Assembly (NCBI RefSeq): GCF_010500915.1
Contig: NZ_JAAAWP010000008.1
Coordinates: 62,001-126,000 of the forward strand
DNA: 64,000 bases
From: Alteromonas hispanica
GTDB taxonomy: Bacteria > Pseudomonadota > Gammaproteobacteria > Enterobacterales > Alteromonadaceae
Direction of reading: 5' to 3'
Shown here: one piece after another, positions 50,180-59,820 of the stretch
Layout: each line of letters begins with the position of its first letter
Numbering within the stretch: the first letter of the stretch is position 1
Made by a program: the position numbers and the translations under genes
Notes under the pieces: generated by a model
Database searches by the model: none
Told to the model about the DNA's origin: nothing
The model's input: the letters and a program-made list of their open reading frames with translations, nothing else

Positions 50180-52888
50180 ATGTTTTCAAGCATCCTAAGA
50201 AAAGTATTCGGAAGTAGAAACGACCGACTATTAAAAAAATTACGTAAAAACGTAGATGCCATCAATGCACTGGAAGCAGAGTATGAAAAGCTTTCTGATG
50301 AGGCGCTAAAAGCGAAAACCGAAGAATTCAAAGCCCGCATTGAAAAGGGTGAAACCTTAGATGCGCTGCTCAACGAAGCGTTTGCTACGGTAAGAGAAGC
50401 CAGTAAGCGTGTTTATGGTATGCGTCACTTTGACGTTCAAATGCTAGGCGGGCAAGTTCTTCACCAAGGTAACATTTCAGAGATGCGTACTGGTGAAGGT
50501 AAAACTCTTACCGCTACGTTGCCTACTTACTTAAATGCACTTTCTGGAAAAGGTGTTCACGTTATTACCGTGAACGACTACCTTGCCAAGCGTGATGCGC
50601 AGTGGAGTAACCAACTTTTCAATTTCTTGGGTATGGAAGTAGGTTGTAACGTGCCGGGCATGTCATCTGAGGAAAAGCGTAAAGCCTACCAAGCTGATGT
50701 GACATACGGTACGAACAACGAATTTGGGTTTGATTATCTTCGCGACAACATGGCGTTTAGCCCACAAGACAGAGTGCAGCGCCCACTTAACTATGCAGTC
50801 GTGGATGAAGTTGACTCAATCTTGATTGATGAAGCACGAACGCCTCTTATTATCTCAGGTCAAGCTGAAGATAGCTCTGAGCTTTATCGTCGTATCAATA
50901 CGATAATTCCGAAATTAGTACAGCAAGAAAAAGAAGACGAAGAAGGCCAGGAAGGTGACGGCGATTTCACAATCGACCTTAAAGCCAAGCAAATTCACCT
51001 GACCGAGCGCGGACAACTTCATGTTGAAGAAATTCTGCAGGAAGAGGGTGTGTTGCCTGAGGGTGAATCACTATTCGCCGCAGGAAATATATCATTATTG
51101 CACCACATTAATGCTGCGCTACGTGCGCATAAGCTCTTTACCAAAGACGTAGACTACATTGTTAAAGACGACCAAATTGTCATTGTTGATGAGCACACGG
51201 GTCGCACAATGGAAGGCCGCCGTTGGTCAGAAGGCTTACACCAAGCTGTAGAGGCAAAAGAAGGTGTTCGCATTCAAAACGAAAACCAAACGCTTGCGTC
51301 TATTACCTTCCAAAATTACTTCCGCATTTATAACAAGCTCGCGGGTATGACGGGTACCGCAGATACTGAAGCATTCGAATTTCAACATATTTATGGTCTT
51401 GAGACTGTGGTTATTCCAACGAATAAACCTATGCAGCGTAAAGACATGGCCGACCTCATTTACCTAACGGCCGAAGAGAAATACGAAGCCATAGTAGAAG
51501 ATATAAAAGATTGTGTTAAGCGCGGTCAGCCTACTCTGGTAGGTACGGTATCTATCGAAAATTCGGAGCTTATTTCACGAATTCTGAAAAAGGCAAAAAT
51601 TCCGCACAAAGTATTGAATGCTAAGTTCCACGAGCATGAGGCTGATATAGTTGCCCAGGCGGGTAAAACGGGTGCCGTTACTATCGCTACAAATATGGCG
51701 GGACGTGGTACAGATATCGTGCTTGGCGGAAATTGGCAGGCCGAAATTGAAAAAATTGAGAACCCAACTGAAGCTCAAATTGAAAAGATAAAAGCAGAGT
51801 GGAAAAAGCGTCACGACGAAGTGCTTGCCGCCGGTGGTTTACATATCATTGGTACCGAGCGTCACGAATCACGTCGTATTGACAATCAGCTTCGTGGTCG
51901 TTCTGGTCGTCAAGGTGACCCGGGCTCAAGTCGTTTTTATCTGTCGCTAGACGACGCACTTATGCGAATATTTGCCTCTGAAAAAATGGGCAACATGATG
52001 AAGCGCTTAGGTATGGAGCGTGGCGAAGCTATCGAGCACCCGTGGGTAACTCGCGCTATCGAGAATGCACAGCGCAAAGTGGAAGGTCGCAACTTCGATA
52101 CTCGTAAGCAGCTTCTTGAATACGATGATGTGGCCAACGACCAACGTAAAGTTATTTACGAGCAGCGCAACGAACTGCTGGACGAGGGCGATATTAGCGA
52201 AACGATTACAGCAATTCGCGAAGATGTTATTAGCAGCGTAGTGGATGAATATATCCCGCCACAGTCGTTGGAAGAAATGTGGGATGTGAAAGGGCTGGAA
52301 GAGCGCCTTAAAGCAGATTTTGCCACTGATCTACCCCTTCAAACATGGCTAGAAAACGACGACAAGCTTTACGAAGAAAAGCTTAGAGAGCGTATTCTGG
52401 AGGAAGTGGTAAGCGCTTATACAGAAAAAGAGAAAATTGTTGGCCCAGAAGTGCTACGTCAGTTTGAAAAAGCGGTAATGCTGCAAAATTTAGACAGTCA
52501 CTGGAAAGAGCATTTGGCGGCAATGGACCACTTGCGTCAGGGAATTCATTTGCGCGGTTACGCTCAAAAGAACCCTAAGCAGGAATATAAGCGAGAGTCT
52601 TTTGCGCTGTTCTCTCAAATGCTTGAAACTCTGAAAGTTGAAGTAATAACAATTCTTGCGCGTGTGAAAGTGCAGGCCGAAGAAGATGTACAAAAAGTTG
52701 AAGAGCAGCGTCGTCAGGCTGACGATGTGCCCAAAAACTTTGAGCATCAAGACGCCTCTGCAAAGCCAGAAGAAGCAAGCGACACGCCTCGTACCGCAGT
52801 GAGAAACGGGCCTAAGGTTGGTCGTAACGACCCTTGCCCATGCGGTTCTGGTAAAAAGTATAAGCAGTGCCACGGTAAGTTAAGCTAA
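50180..52888 (+). CDS. secA: Preprotein translocase ATPase SecA
   Basis: 902 residues from the ATG at 50180 ([12 protein letters not shown]), the family length; an open frame reaching 50093 is a poor start. Motifs: Walker [62 protein letters not shown] and a C-terminal zinc/SecB-binding end [14 protein letters not shown]. It powers Sec export. I see no secM-like arrest gene in the 188-bp gap upstream. It overlaps mutT by one base. Confidence 0.97.
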   Translation: MFSSILRKVFGSRNDRLLKKLRKNVDAINALEAEYEKLSDEALKAKTEEFKARIEKGETLDALLNEAFATVREASKRVYGMRHFDVQMLGGQVLHQGNISEMRTGEGKTLTATLPTYLNALSGKGVHVITVNDYLAKRDAQWSNQLFNFLGMEVGCNVPGMSSEEKRKAYQADVTYGTNNEFGFDYLRDNMAFSPQDRVQRPLNYAVVDEVDSILIDEARTPLIISGQAEDSSELYRRINTIIPKLVQQEKEDEEGQEGDGDFTIDLKAKQIHLTERGQLHVEEILQEEGVLPEGESLFAAGNISLLHHINAALRAHKLFTKDVDYIVKDDQIVIVDEHTGRTMEGRRWSEGLHQAVEAKEGVRIQNENQTLASITFQNYFRIYNKLAGMTGTADTEAFEFQHIYGLETVVIPTNKPMQRKDMADLIYLTAEEKYEAIVEDIKDCVKRGQPTLVGTVSIENSELISRILKKAKIPHKVLNAKFHEHEADIVAQAGKTGAVTIATNMAGRGTDIVLGGNWQAEIEKIENPTEAQIEKIKAEWKKRHDEVLAAGGLHIIGTERHESRRIDNQLRGRSGRQGDPGSSRFYLSLDDALMRIFASEKMGNMMKRLGMERGEAIEHPWVTRAIENAQRKVEGRNFDTRKQLLEYDDVANDQRKVIYEQRNELLDEGDISETITAIREDVISSVVDEYIPPQSLEEMWDVKGLEERLKADFATDLPLQTWLENDDKLYEEKLRERILEEVVSAYTEKEKIVGPEVLRQFEKAVMLQNLDSHWKEHLAAMDHLRQGIHLRGYAQKNPKQEYKRESFALFSQMLETLKVEVITILARVKVQAEEDVQKVEEQRRQADDVPKNFEHQDASAKPEEASDTPRTAVRNGPKVGRNDPCPCGSGKKYKQCHGKLS

Positions 52889-53280
52889 TGAAGCGAGTAC
52901 ACGTTGCCGTGGGCGTAGTTGCCCGCGGTAGTGATATCTTTACCACTCTTCGCTCGAAAGACGTCCACCAAGGCGGTAAATGGGAGTTTCCCGGGGGCAA
53001 AGTAGAAAACGGTGAAACCGTGACTGAAGCACTCAAGCGGGAACTTGCTGAAGAGATTGGTATAGATGTTTTGTCTAGCGAGCCACTCATAGTTATCGAG
53101 CATGACTATGGTGATAAGTACGTAAAGCTAGATGTGCATCGCGTGACTAACTTCAATGGCGAGCCTCATGGCAAGGAAGGCCAGTCATCACGCTGGCAGG
53201 CTGTTAATGACTTAAACGTGAAAGACTTTCCGGAAGCTAATGTGGCTATCATTCAAGCGTTAACGGAAGAGAATAAATAA
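52888..53280 (+). CDS. mutT: 8-oxo-dGTP diphosphatase MutT
   Basis: 130 residues. Starts in the TAATG overlap with secA. The Nudix box is complete: GGKVENGETVTEALKRELAEEIGI. It removes oxidised dGTP from the nucleotide pool, preventing A:T to C:G mutations. The secA-mutT order is conserved in gammaproteobacteria. Confidence 0.95.
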   Translation: MKRVHVAVGVVARGSDIFTTLRSKDVHQGGKWEFPGGKVENGETVTEALKRELAEEIGIDVLSSEPLIVIEHDYGDKYVKLDVHRVTNFNGEPHGKEGQSSRWQAVNDLNVKDFPEANVAIIQALTEENK

Positions 53281-53341
53281 GCAATTGAATTAGCTGGTAG
53301 CTCAACCTGCTGGTATTGGCAATACAATTGTTTTTCGTGAG

Positions 53342-53397
53342 AGCAGCTAACGCTGAATTAAAAAAGCAGCTAACGCAGAAATAAAGAAACAGCTACG
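53342..53397. repeat. 23-bp repeat, three decayed copies, merging into the mutT terminator
   Basis: AGCAGCTAACG occurs at 53342-53352 and 53365-53375; a third, altered copy begins at 53388. Each is followed by a similar A-rich stretch. The third copy forms the left arm of the terminator. Confidence 0.75.
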
Positions 53398-53416
53398 CGA
53401 TGTAGCTGTTTTTTTA
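53388..53416 (+). terminator. Rho-independent terminator after mutT
   Basis: AACAGCTAC / GTAGCTGTT stem, 5-base loop, then a T-run. Convergent with the aspartoacylase gene. Confidence 0.9.
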
Positions 53417-53491
53417 TGTGCGGTATTCCTATGCTACTTCCACGCTATTTCTGTGGACAGTTTTAAGCTTGATATCAATAGCAGAGAAAAG

Positions 53492-54388
53492 TTAGATTTC
53501 TATGCGTTCAGATGTGGCAAACGCCACGTCTAACTTGTGATAGGCGGCCTCATTAATAAAGTGAGGGTAGGTAGGCTCATCGCCATGCCACACGATATCT
53601 TTACCATCAAACCCTCTAAACATAGGGTTACCGGGCATTAACGGCACAAAATCATTATCTTGAATAGAATGATGAATCATTGCCGTGCGATTTCCTTCTT
53701 CGTTGAGCGGAAATGACACATTTTCTCCTAAACGAAATGCCTCACACGGTGGCAAATTATCGCACTCATTGTTATTTAGTGCGATACAAAAACTCAACAG
53801 CACTTCTGCCATTTTTTGTGTAGACAAAAATACATCTTCTCTCAGCACGCCTTGTGGCTGTGCGCCTACTTCTATCATTACCCCCAGCTTTCCGGTAGTG
53901 CATAAATAGCCGTGCTCATGATAGGGCTTCTCATCTTCTACCAGAATATTGGCTTCGGGCATGTGTTGTTTTACGTAGCGAGCCATTTTTATATATACAT
54001 CGCTGGTATCAAGAATGATAAGGGTTGCACCCATATTGCTGGTGGTATTGTGAATATCAATCACTAAATCGGTTGTTGAAGCACCTTTGGGACCTAGTTG
54101 AGCATTGATCGCTGCTGCAAGCTCTTGTTCTTGCGAGATGCTGCCTAAAGAGTTTGGCGTCTTGGTGTGCCGACTACTCGAAAGTGCTTGGTTAGTAAAT
54201 TGGCGATTGAGATCTTCCTCTAAAAATCTCACGTTTGCAGCAATAGCGGCGGGGTTAGCTTTGTAGAGCGTAATATCTAGGCTGCTAAACTGAGACGGTA
54301 CGCCATTATCTTCCCAGTTTTGAACGAGCTGAATACCGCTCATTTCGTTACCGTGAGTGCCACCGACTAATGCGATAGAATTAATCAT
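53492..54388 (-). CDS. Aspartoacylase (N-acetylaspartate deacylase-like)
   Basis: 298 residues of the AstE/AspA zinc-carboxypeptidase-like family, closer in motifs to vertebrate aspartoacylase than to AstE. GGTHGNEMSG gives zinc ligands His12 and Glu15, DLNRQF the substrate Arg62, DIHNTTSNMG zinc His113, and IEVGAQPQGVLR the catalytic Glu173. It would cleave N-acetyl-aspartate or a related N-acyl amino acid. It is not in an amino-acid operon; yacG lies 21 bp upstream on the same strand, so it may be a tail gene of that operon. Confidence 0.85.
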   Translation of the reverse strand: MINSIALVGGTHGNEMSGIQLVQNWEDNGVPSQFSSLDITLYKANPAAIAANVRFLEEDLNRQFTNQALSSSRHTKTPNSLGSISQEQELAAAINAQLGPKGASTTDLVIDIHNTTSNMGATLIILDTSDVYIKMARYVKQHMPEANILVEDEKPYHEHGYLCTTGKLGVMIEVGAQPQGVLREDVFLSTQKMAEVLLSFCIALNNNECDNLPPCEAFRLGENVSFPLNEEGNRTAMIHHSIQDNDFVPLMPGNPMFRGFDGKDIVWHGDEPTYPHFINEAAYHKLDVAFATSERIEI

Positions 54389-54409
54389 GATGTTCCTTTA
54401 AAAGAAAAA

Positions 54410-54637
54410 TTAGTGTTTAAAAAAGTCGTCTGGCTGCTCGGCTAGCATTGCTTCAATCTCTTCTATATCGATAGATTGCGGCGTTGCATCATCGGCAGGC
54501 TTGCCCGCTATTTTTCTGTCTTCTCCAGCCCACTCACCTAAGTCAATTAGCTGACATTTTTTACTACAAAAAGGGCGATATTCACTTTCGGGTGACCAAA
54601 CTACGGGTTTGGTACATATGGGGCATTTGACTTCCAT
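54410..54637 (-). CDS. yacG: DNA gyrase inhibitor YacG
   Basis: 75 residues. Zinc finger with four cysteines in the family pattern: [10 protein letters not shown], then [15 protein letters not shown]. The acidic C-terminal tail follows. YacG binds GyrB and inhibits supercoiling. It follows coaE and zapD on the same strand, the usual order, but with a gap of about 250 bp after zapD. Confidence 0.94.
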   Translation of the reverse strand: MEVKCPICTKPVVWSPESEYRPFCSKKCQLIDLGEWAGEDRKIAGKPADDATPQSIDIEEIEAMLAEQPDDFFKH

Positions 54638-54886
54638 CTATCTCTCCAATAAAAGAATTTATATCAAGGATGAAAATAAGACTATAAACTAAGTACTCAA
54701 GCTGAGCTCTTAAAATAAGCTTCCATCCAAGCTATCAAATCAAGTCTTTAAGTTACGTCTTCGAGTCAGCATATTGAAAAAGCAGCGTATAAAATAAATC
54801 AAAAGCAGCACAAATAAGGAGCCCTAAAAAAGAGTTCACCAGTGCTAAAATACGTTAAGTAACATTAAATGTAAGCGTGTTATAGG
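54638..54886. other. Gap between zapD and yacG without a gene
   Basis: AT-rich, with loosely repeated AAGCT/AAGTC-type words (about 54690-54775) that look like a heavily decayed tandem array. No open frame or terminator is supported. Confidence 0.35.
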
Positions 54887-55639
54887 TTAGCAGGCTGCCA
54901 GAAGGAATTGAACGTTTTCTTCCACTGAACCACTTTTACTGTCTTCAGTTGAAAACAGCATAAAGCGCAGCGCGTAGCGATACTTATTACCACTCAGAGT
55001 AGGGTAGTAGCCTTCATCTACACGACATTTTACGCGAATAAGTTCATTTTTATCTTCGGCGGCACCTTGGAAGAAACCACTTTCAGCAACTGTGGTTTTG
55101 AACTGACCTCGTTCGCGAATAAACGATAGGCTTACTGTAATGGCATCGTCTAGCAAAGCAAGGGTTTCTAACCATTGTGTTATTTCATTTAGACGACGTT
55201 CTAGAGGCTGGTGAAGCCAAAAATGTAAATTAGGTAGGTCAAAGCTGCATGCCCCACCGGGTATGGCGAAACGCTGCCTAATGGAGCTTAAAAGCTTATC
55301 TTCTTTTAACGCATTGCCAAACCGGCCGTCGGTTTTAATCTTTTGACGAAGGCGTAGCACTGTTTTGAGTGCATGTTCTAAAGCAGTAGTATCAATTTTG
55401 GGGTGCTTAGACCAATACACGAGATTTTTTTCGTGGGCTTCTAAATCTTTAGTTAAATCTGAACGAAGATCGATGCGTTCTATCAAGTCAAGCAGTTCAA
55501 AAAGCTGCTCGAAAAATACCAGTTGTAAGCTACTTTGTTCTGCTTTCGCTGTGATTTTAAGTTGGCCAAGCAGCTGCTCTACGCGCAGATAGTTGCGCAC
55601 TTTTTCCTTAAGGGGAAATTCGAATACAGCGTCGCTCAT
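54887..55639 (-). CDS. zapD: Z-ring associated protein ZapD
   Basis: 250 residues, the normal length. FEFPLKEKVRNYLRVEQLL at the front, PGGACSFDLPNLHFWLHQP in the middle and YRYALRFMLF near the end are family blocks. It crosslinks FtsZ filaments by binding the FtsZ C-terminal peptide, linking this locus to ftsZ 8 kb away. The last residues (ENVQFLLAAC) are intact. Confidence 0.94.
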   Translation of the reverse strand: MSDAVFEFPLKEKVRNYLRVEQLLGQLKITAKAEQSSLQLVFFEQLFELLDLIERIDLRSDLTKDLEAHEKNLVYWSKHPKIDTTALEHALKTVLRLRQKIKTDGRFGNALKEDKLLSSIRQRFAIPGGACSFDLPNLHFWLHQPLERRLNEITQWLETLALLDDAITVSLSFIRERGQFKTTVAESGFFQGAAEDKNELIRVKCRVDEGYYPTLSGNKYRYALRFMLFSTEDSKSGSVEENVQFLLAAC

Positions 55640-55800
55640 GGAAATCCTTAAAACACACTTACGTTAGGCGAAAGTCTAAAGCCTAAAGCATAGAGGCGGT
55701 TAAGCCAAGTATACTTCTCAATCAAACTCTTCTTTTGATGCTAATTGAGTAAAAAAGTTTCAAAATCAAACAAAAACCAGCGAAAACAAGTTAATTAAAA

Positions 55801-55905
55801 CTTGCAGGCGGAGTGCTCGCAGACAGAGTACGTTTAGACGGAAGACATATAGACAGATTACTTGTACCAAGATTATTTCCAAACAAATTACTTGTAGAAA
55901 ACTAG
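55801..55905. repeat. 15-bp imperfect tandem repeat, seven units
   Basis: From 55801 seven 15-bp units follow in exact register (for example CTCGCAGACAGAGTA, CATATAGACAGATTA, CTTGTACCAAGATTA). It lies between zapD and coaE and is not supported as coding, although it leaves a repetitive open frame on the minus strand. Confidence 0.85.
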
Positions 55906-55930
55906 GGCACAATTCTTTCAACTTAAGTAG

Positions 55931-56014
55931 AGAGCCCTTTGTTAAGTACTCTCCGTTAAGTGCCCTTCGAAAATAGCTCTCCATAAAGAGCTTTCCGTTA
56001 AGACACCTGCATTA
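55931..56014. repeat. 14-bp imperfect tandem repeat, running into the coaE stop codon
   Basis: Units AGAGCCCTTTGTTA, AGTACTCTCCGTTA, AGTGCCCTTCGAAA, ATAGCTCTCCATAA, AGAGCTTTCCGTTA and AGACACCTGCATTA start every 14 bp from 55931. The fifth unit ends in the coaE stop codon (TTA at 55998-56000) and the sixth is the 3' end of coaE itself. Confidence 0.85.
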
Positions 56015-56603
56015 GCAGCTTAGTATGTAACTCGTCAACTTGCTGGTGCAACGATGTAAGCGTAGTGCTGTTATCAAGTACGTAGTCTGCAGCCTTTAAG
56101 CGTTCCTCTCTGCTTGCCTGTGCCGCCATGATATTTTTAATGGTTTGCTTGTCACTACTATCTCTTTGCATAGCGCGCTTGAGCTGAATATCCTCTTCAC
56201 AATCCACCACAACTACCTTACTACACATTTCATAAAGCTTATTTTCTACCAGCAAGGGCACTGATAATATGCAGTAAGGGCTAGATGAGGCTGCAATTAG
56301 CTCTAGCATACGCTCACGAATAAGCGGATGTAATAACTTGTTTAGCCATGCTTTGGCTTCGGGGCCTGCGAATACATGCTTGCGCAGTTGGGCTCTGTCG
56401 AGAGTGCCGTCATCGAGTAATACGCTTTTCCCAAAGCGCTGCACAATACTGTGTAACCCGAGGGTCCCTGGAGTTACAACGTCTCTTGCCACTTCATCTG
56501 CATCAACAACATCGATATTGTGGGTTTTAAAGCGCTCAGTAGCAGCAGACTTACCGCTTCCAATACCGCCTGTTAGGCCAATAACGTAAGGAGTATTGAT
56601 CAT
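55998..56603 (-). CDS. coaE: Dephospho-CoA kinase
   Basis: 201 residues. P-loop GLTGGIGSGKSA (residues 9-20), DADEVARDVV and the CoA-domain PLLVENKLYE block. It phosphorylates dephospho-CoA in the last step of CoA synthesis. It begins directly after the pilD stop codon, with no gap, in the conserved pilD-coaE-zapD-yacG order. Confidence 0.95.
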   Translation of the reverse strand: MINTPYVIGLTGGIGSGKSAATERFKTHNIDVVDADEVARDVVTPGTLGLHSIVQRFGKSVLLDDGTLDRAQLRKHVFAGPEAKAWLNKLLHPLIRERMLELIAASSSPYCILSVPLLVENKLYEMCSKVVVVDCEEDIQLKRAMQRDSSDKQTIKNIMAAQASREERLKAADYVLDNSTTLTSLHQQVDELHTKLLMQVS

Positions 56604-57512
56604 TTATAATACAAGCTCGAGATAGGTAGAAATAATAGTGTCTTTGTATAAAAGGGTAAGCCAACCTGCCACTGCCAAATACGGGCCAAAGGGGATAGCC
56701 AGTGACTTGCCTTTATTTTGCGCCACCATTATGGCGATACCTACCACCGCACCAACGAAAGATGATAATAATATTATTACTGGCAAACCTTGCCAGCCCG
56801 TGTAGGCACCAAGCGCTGCAAGTAATTTAAAATCGCCATAGCCCATTCCTTCTTTGCCAGTAACAAGCTTAAACAGCCAATACACAGACCATAAACTAAG
56901 ATACCCAGCAGCAGCGCCTACAATAGCGTCGGTGGTGCTCACAAAAATGCTATTAGTACTTAGCAGTAAGCCAAGCCATAGCAGGGGCAGGGTGAGTTGG
57001 TCGGGTAGCAACATTTTATCGAGGTCGATAAAAATAAGCGCTATAAGTATATAGGTAAATAAAACTGCCCAAAGCGCCTGAGGGGTAGGTCCAAAATGAA
57101 AAGCGGTAAAGGTACATGCAATGGCTGTAAACAGTTCTACCAGTGGATATCGAGGAGATATACCTGTTTTACAACTGGCACATTTACCTTTTAACAGCAC
57201 ATAGCTTATTACCGGAATATTTTCCCAAGCGCGAATAGTGTGGCCACATTTAGGGCAGGTGCTGTCTGGTTTAACGAGGTTGAAAGGGGCTGAACTGCTC
57301 TCGGAGTCACTCTTAGAACCATGTGTAGAATTGGTCCCTTCACCAGTGTCGGCAAAATAACTATCGTATTCCTCTTGCCAGCTACGCTCCATCATAATGG
57401 GTAGGCGATAAATAACCACATTCAAAAAGCTGCCAACCATTAAGCTGACTAAAAACACGAGTAGATAGAAGAACTCTGGGTGAAGTTGGCTAAGGGTGAT
57501 CATTGCATCCAT
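56604..57512 (-). CDS. pilD: Prepilin peptidase / N-methyltransferase PilD
   Basis: 302 residues, about eight membrane helices. The cytoplasmic loop has two CxxC pairs (CPKCGHTI and CASCKTG) and the catalytic Asp residues are in FIDLDKMLLPD and GMGYGDFKLLAALGA. It cleaves and methylates type IV prepilins such as the pilA product here, and type II secretion pseudopilins. A terminator lies between pilC and pilD, so pilD needs its own promoter. Confidence 0.95.
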   Translation of the reverse strand: MDAMITLSQLHPEFFYLLVFLVSLMVGSFLNVVIYRLPIMMERSWQEEYDSYFADTGEGTNSTHGSKSDSESSSAPFNLVKPDSTCPKCGHTIRAWENIPVISYVLLKGKCASCKTGISPRYPLVELFTAIACTFTAFHFGPTPQALWAVLFTYILIALIFIDLDKMLLPDQLTLPLLWLGLLLSTNSIFVSTTDAIVGAAAGYLSLWSVYWLFKLVTGKEGMGYGDFKLLAALGAYTGWQGLPVIILLSSFVGAVVGIAIMVAQNKGKSLAIPFGPYLAVAGWLTLLYKDTIISTYLELVL

Positions 57513-57559
57513 TAAGTTGCTTCCATAAACAGCATTATTATATAGATATATGGTTATGT

Positions 57560-57584
57560 AAAAAGCTCGCTGGTTAGCGAGCTT
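57560..57584 (-). terminator. Terminator between pilC and pilD
   Basis: On the minus strand AAGCTCGCT / AGCGAGCTT with a 4-base loop is followed by T (A-run 57560-57564 on +). Confidence 0.8.
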
Positions 57585-57675
57585 GTTTAATCAGGTTTTT
57601 TCGGGCAGGTAATTTGTAAGCTTAAGCGTAAATGCTAACCATTAATATCTTGCCTAAGCTTTCTCCCAACGCAAT

Positions 57676-58887
57676 TTATACCACGTTACCCATATCAAAT
57701 ATAGGTAGGTACATGGCAATAATTAGACCACCAATAACAACACCAAGTACCGCCATAATCATTGGCTCGAGTAAGCTGGTTAAGCCATCAACCATGTCAT
57801 CTACTTCCGCTTCATAAATTGTGGCAATCTTGCTTAGCATTTCATCAACCGCACCAGACTCCTCGCCAATAGCAATCATCTGCGTCACCATATCGGGGAA
57901 TACGTTAGTCGCACGCATAGCCACATGCATGGGAATACCGCCTGCTACTTCTTTACGCATAAATAAGATAGCATCACGATATACTGCATTACCCGAGGCT
58001 CCGGCTGCAGATTCAAGTGCGCCTATCAGAGGTACACCAGCGGCGAATGTTGTTGCAAGGGTACGGGTAAAGCGAGCAATACTGGCTTTTCTGAGAATTT
58101 CCCCAATCACAGGAATTTTCAACACGAACTTATCGCAGGAATCTCGCAGCTTTGGGCTTTTCTTGTAAGCACGGCCAAATAAGAAGCCGGCGATACCCAC
58201 AGCGATTGCGATAAAAATACCGTAATCTTGAACGAAGCGAGAAATACCTAGAACAAACTGCGTGAAGGCCGGTAGTTCAGCGCCAAAACTGCTGAATATC
58301 TCTTCAAACTGTGGAACAACGAAAACAAGAAGAATAGTAGTTACAATAAACGCAACTACGACCACAGCTATAGGATAAAACATCGCCTTTTTGATTTTAG
58401 ATTTTAAGGCTTCGGCTTTTTCCTTGTATGTGGCTATTCGGTCGTAAATAAGCTCGAGGGCTCCAGACTGCTCACCGGTATACACAAGGTCGCAGTACAA
58501 ATCATCGAAATAGTTGGGGTGTTTTCTCAATGCTGAAGATAGAGGGTTACCCGCTTTAACCTCCTCGGTTATTTCGCCCAGTAACTTTCGCATGCTTACT
58601 TTAGCGTGACCTTGGGCAATCATTTCAAGAGATTGAATAAGAGTAACACCGGCGCTTAGCATGGTCGCTATTTGACGAGAGATGACTGAAATATCCGCGG
58701 CAGTTATTTTTGCAGCGCCAGAGCCGAAAAGTGGCTTGCTAAGTTTTTTGACTTTGTTGGCAGAGACACCTTGGCGTCTTAATAGGTTTTTTGCCTCAGA
58801 AAGAGAAGATGCAGAAATTTCTCCTTTACGGTTATTACCGCTCCTGTCCTTTCCTTGCCAAGTAAAAGTGGCGATAGCTCTGGACAT
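57676..58887 (-). CDS. pilC: Type IV pilus inner-membrane platform protein PilC
   Basis: 403 residues with two GspF/PilC domains, each ending in membrane helices (YPIAVVVVAFIVTTILLVFV and MIMAVLGVVIGGLIIAMYLPIFDMGNVV). The start FTWQGKDRSGNNRKGEI is typical. It couples the cytoplasmic ATPases to pilin assembly. The pilA gene is only 77 bp upstream; the extension ATPase gene pilB, which normally lies in between, is absent. Confidence 0.95.
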   Translation of the reverse strand: MSRAIATFTWQGKDRSGNNRKGEISASSLSEAKNLLRRQGVSANKVKKLSKPLFGSGAAKITAADISVISRQIATMLSAGVTLIQSLEMIAQGHAKVSMRKLLGEITEEVKAGNPLSSALRKHPNYFDDLYCDLVYTGEQSGALELIYDRIATYKEKAEALKSKIKKAMFYPIAVVVVAFIVTTILLVFVVPQFEEIFSSFGAELPAFTQFVLGISRFVQDYGIFIAIAVGIAGFLFGRAYKKSPKLRDSCDKFVLKIPVIGEILRKASIARFTRTLATTFAAGVPLIGALESAAGASGNAVYRDAILFMRKEVAGGIPMHVAMRATNVFPDMVTQMIAIGEESGAVDEMLSKIATIYEAEVDDMVDGLTSLLEPMIMAVLGVVIGGLIIAMYLPIFDMGNVV

Positions 58888-58921
58888 AATTCCACTCTCT
58901 TCATCTTAAACAATATAAACT

Positions 58922-58946
58922 AAAAAGGCCCAGTTATGCTGGGCCT
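58922..58946 (-). terminator. Terminator or attenuator after pilA
   Basis: On the minus strand AGGCCCAG / CTGGGCCT with a 5-base loop is followed by TTTTTA. It sits in the 77-bp pilA-pilC gap and probably sets the excess of pilin mRNA. Confidence 0.85.
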
Positions 58947-58964
58947 AAAATATGATCCCTGTCA

Positions 58965-59390
58965 TTAACAAATTGTTGCAGGAGTACATGTTGCGGTCCA
59001 AACAACCCTGTTACCTTCGAGAGTTGAATCAAGCAGATAAGTCGCTCCGTCTAATCCAGAAGCTACTGAGGCTGTTGCCGTAATGTCGCCGTCAGTTGTT
59101 GTAATCAGTACAGTGTTGTTAGTAACACCAGTGTCACCAGCAGCTATGTTTGCAGGAATACCATTGGCTCCACCAGAGCATCCTGTTAGTGTTCCAAGGG
59201 TCTGTGCACAAATCTCTACAGCTGTTTTCGCTGCGGCAGTAGCATTAGTCACTTCAGTAAACTTCGCTTTTTGCGTGTAGTTCTGATAAGCAGGCAACGC
59301 AATCGCTGCAAGAATGCCGATGATCGCAACAACAATCATTAGTTCGATTAGGGTGAAACCTTTTTGGTTTGTTTTATTCATTTTCATCAT
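58965..59390 (-). CDS. pilA: Major type IVa pilin PilA
   Basis: 141 residues. Short leader [11 protein letters not shown], then the mature start [18 protein letters not shown] with Glu5 of the mature chain; PilD would cut after Gly11. The C-terminal disulfide region ends TCTPATIC. It forms the pilus fibre for twitching and adhesion. A GGAG ribosome site and a sigma-70-like promoter precede it. The globular part is Ala/Thr/Gly-rich. Confidence 0.95.
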   Translation of the reverse strand: MMKMNKTNQKGFTLIELMIVVAIIGILAAIALPAYQNYTQKAKFTEVTNATAAAKTAVEICAQTLGTLTGCSGGANGIPANIAAGDTGVTNNTVLITTTDGDITATASVASGLDGATYLLDSTLEGNRVVWTATCTPATIC

Positions 59391-59408
59391 GGTCTATCTC
59401 CGGGACGT

Positions 59409-59438
59409 GTATAACACGCTAAGTTTAAATAAATTCAA
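59409..59438 (-). promoter_or_regulatory. Probable pilA promoter
   Basis: On the minus strand TTGAAT (59433-59438) and TTATAC (59409-59414) are 18 bp apart. I see no sigma-54 -24/-12 element, although pilA is sigma-54-dependent in some other bacteria. The rest of the 59391-59820 gap has no supported gene. Confidence 0.5.
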
Positions 59439-59820
59439 ATTGACGTTTATACCCGAGTCGTCCTTAAACGCCCCTGGTACTTGTTACTCAGTATAGAATT
59501 TTATTTGTCACTGACAAGTATCTAGAACTATACCTATGTCTGACTCAACAAGTATGACACGTTCACCTGTACCTTTGCAGGTCTATGTCATTGAACTTTC
59601 GTATAAAACTCTTTTTGCTTTCGACGTATATCGGGCAATACAATACTCAAGATTTAATGTTTTAAGTGTTGACCGCTATCGCTGTTCCCGCCTTCATTTT
59701 TTTTGCGAATTTTTGCAAGTAATTAACCAGCGTATTCCTCAAAACACAATTTAAGCACACTACATCAAGCCCAGGTACTCTTAAACACTAACGAAATATT
59801 ACTTAAGCCTGCACTATATA

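Noticed and set aside
55766..55984. Minus-strand open frame of 72 codons between zapD and coaE
   Set aside because: Its translation is an artefact of the 15- and 14-bp tandem repeats; no ribosome site or family resemblance.
59536..59754. Plus-strand open frame of 72 codons upstream of pilA
   Set aside because: No ribosome site before the ATG, no recognisable family, and it lies antisense to the pilA promoter region.
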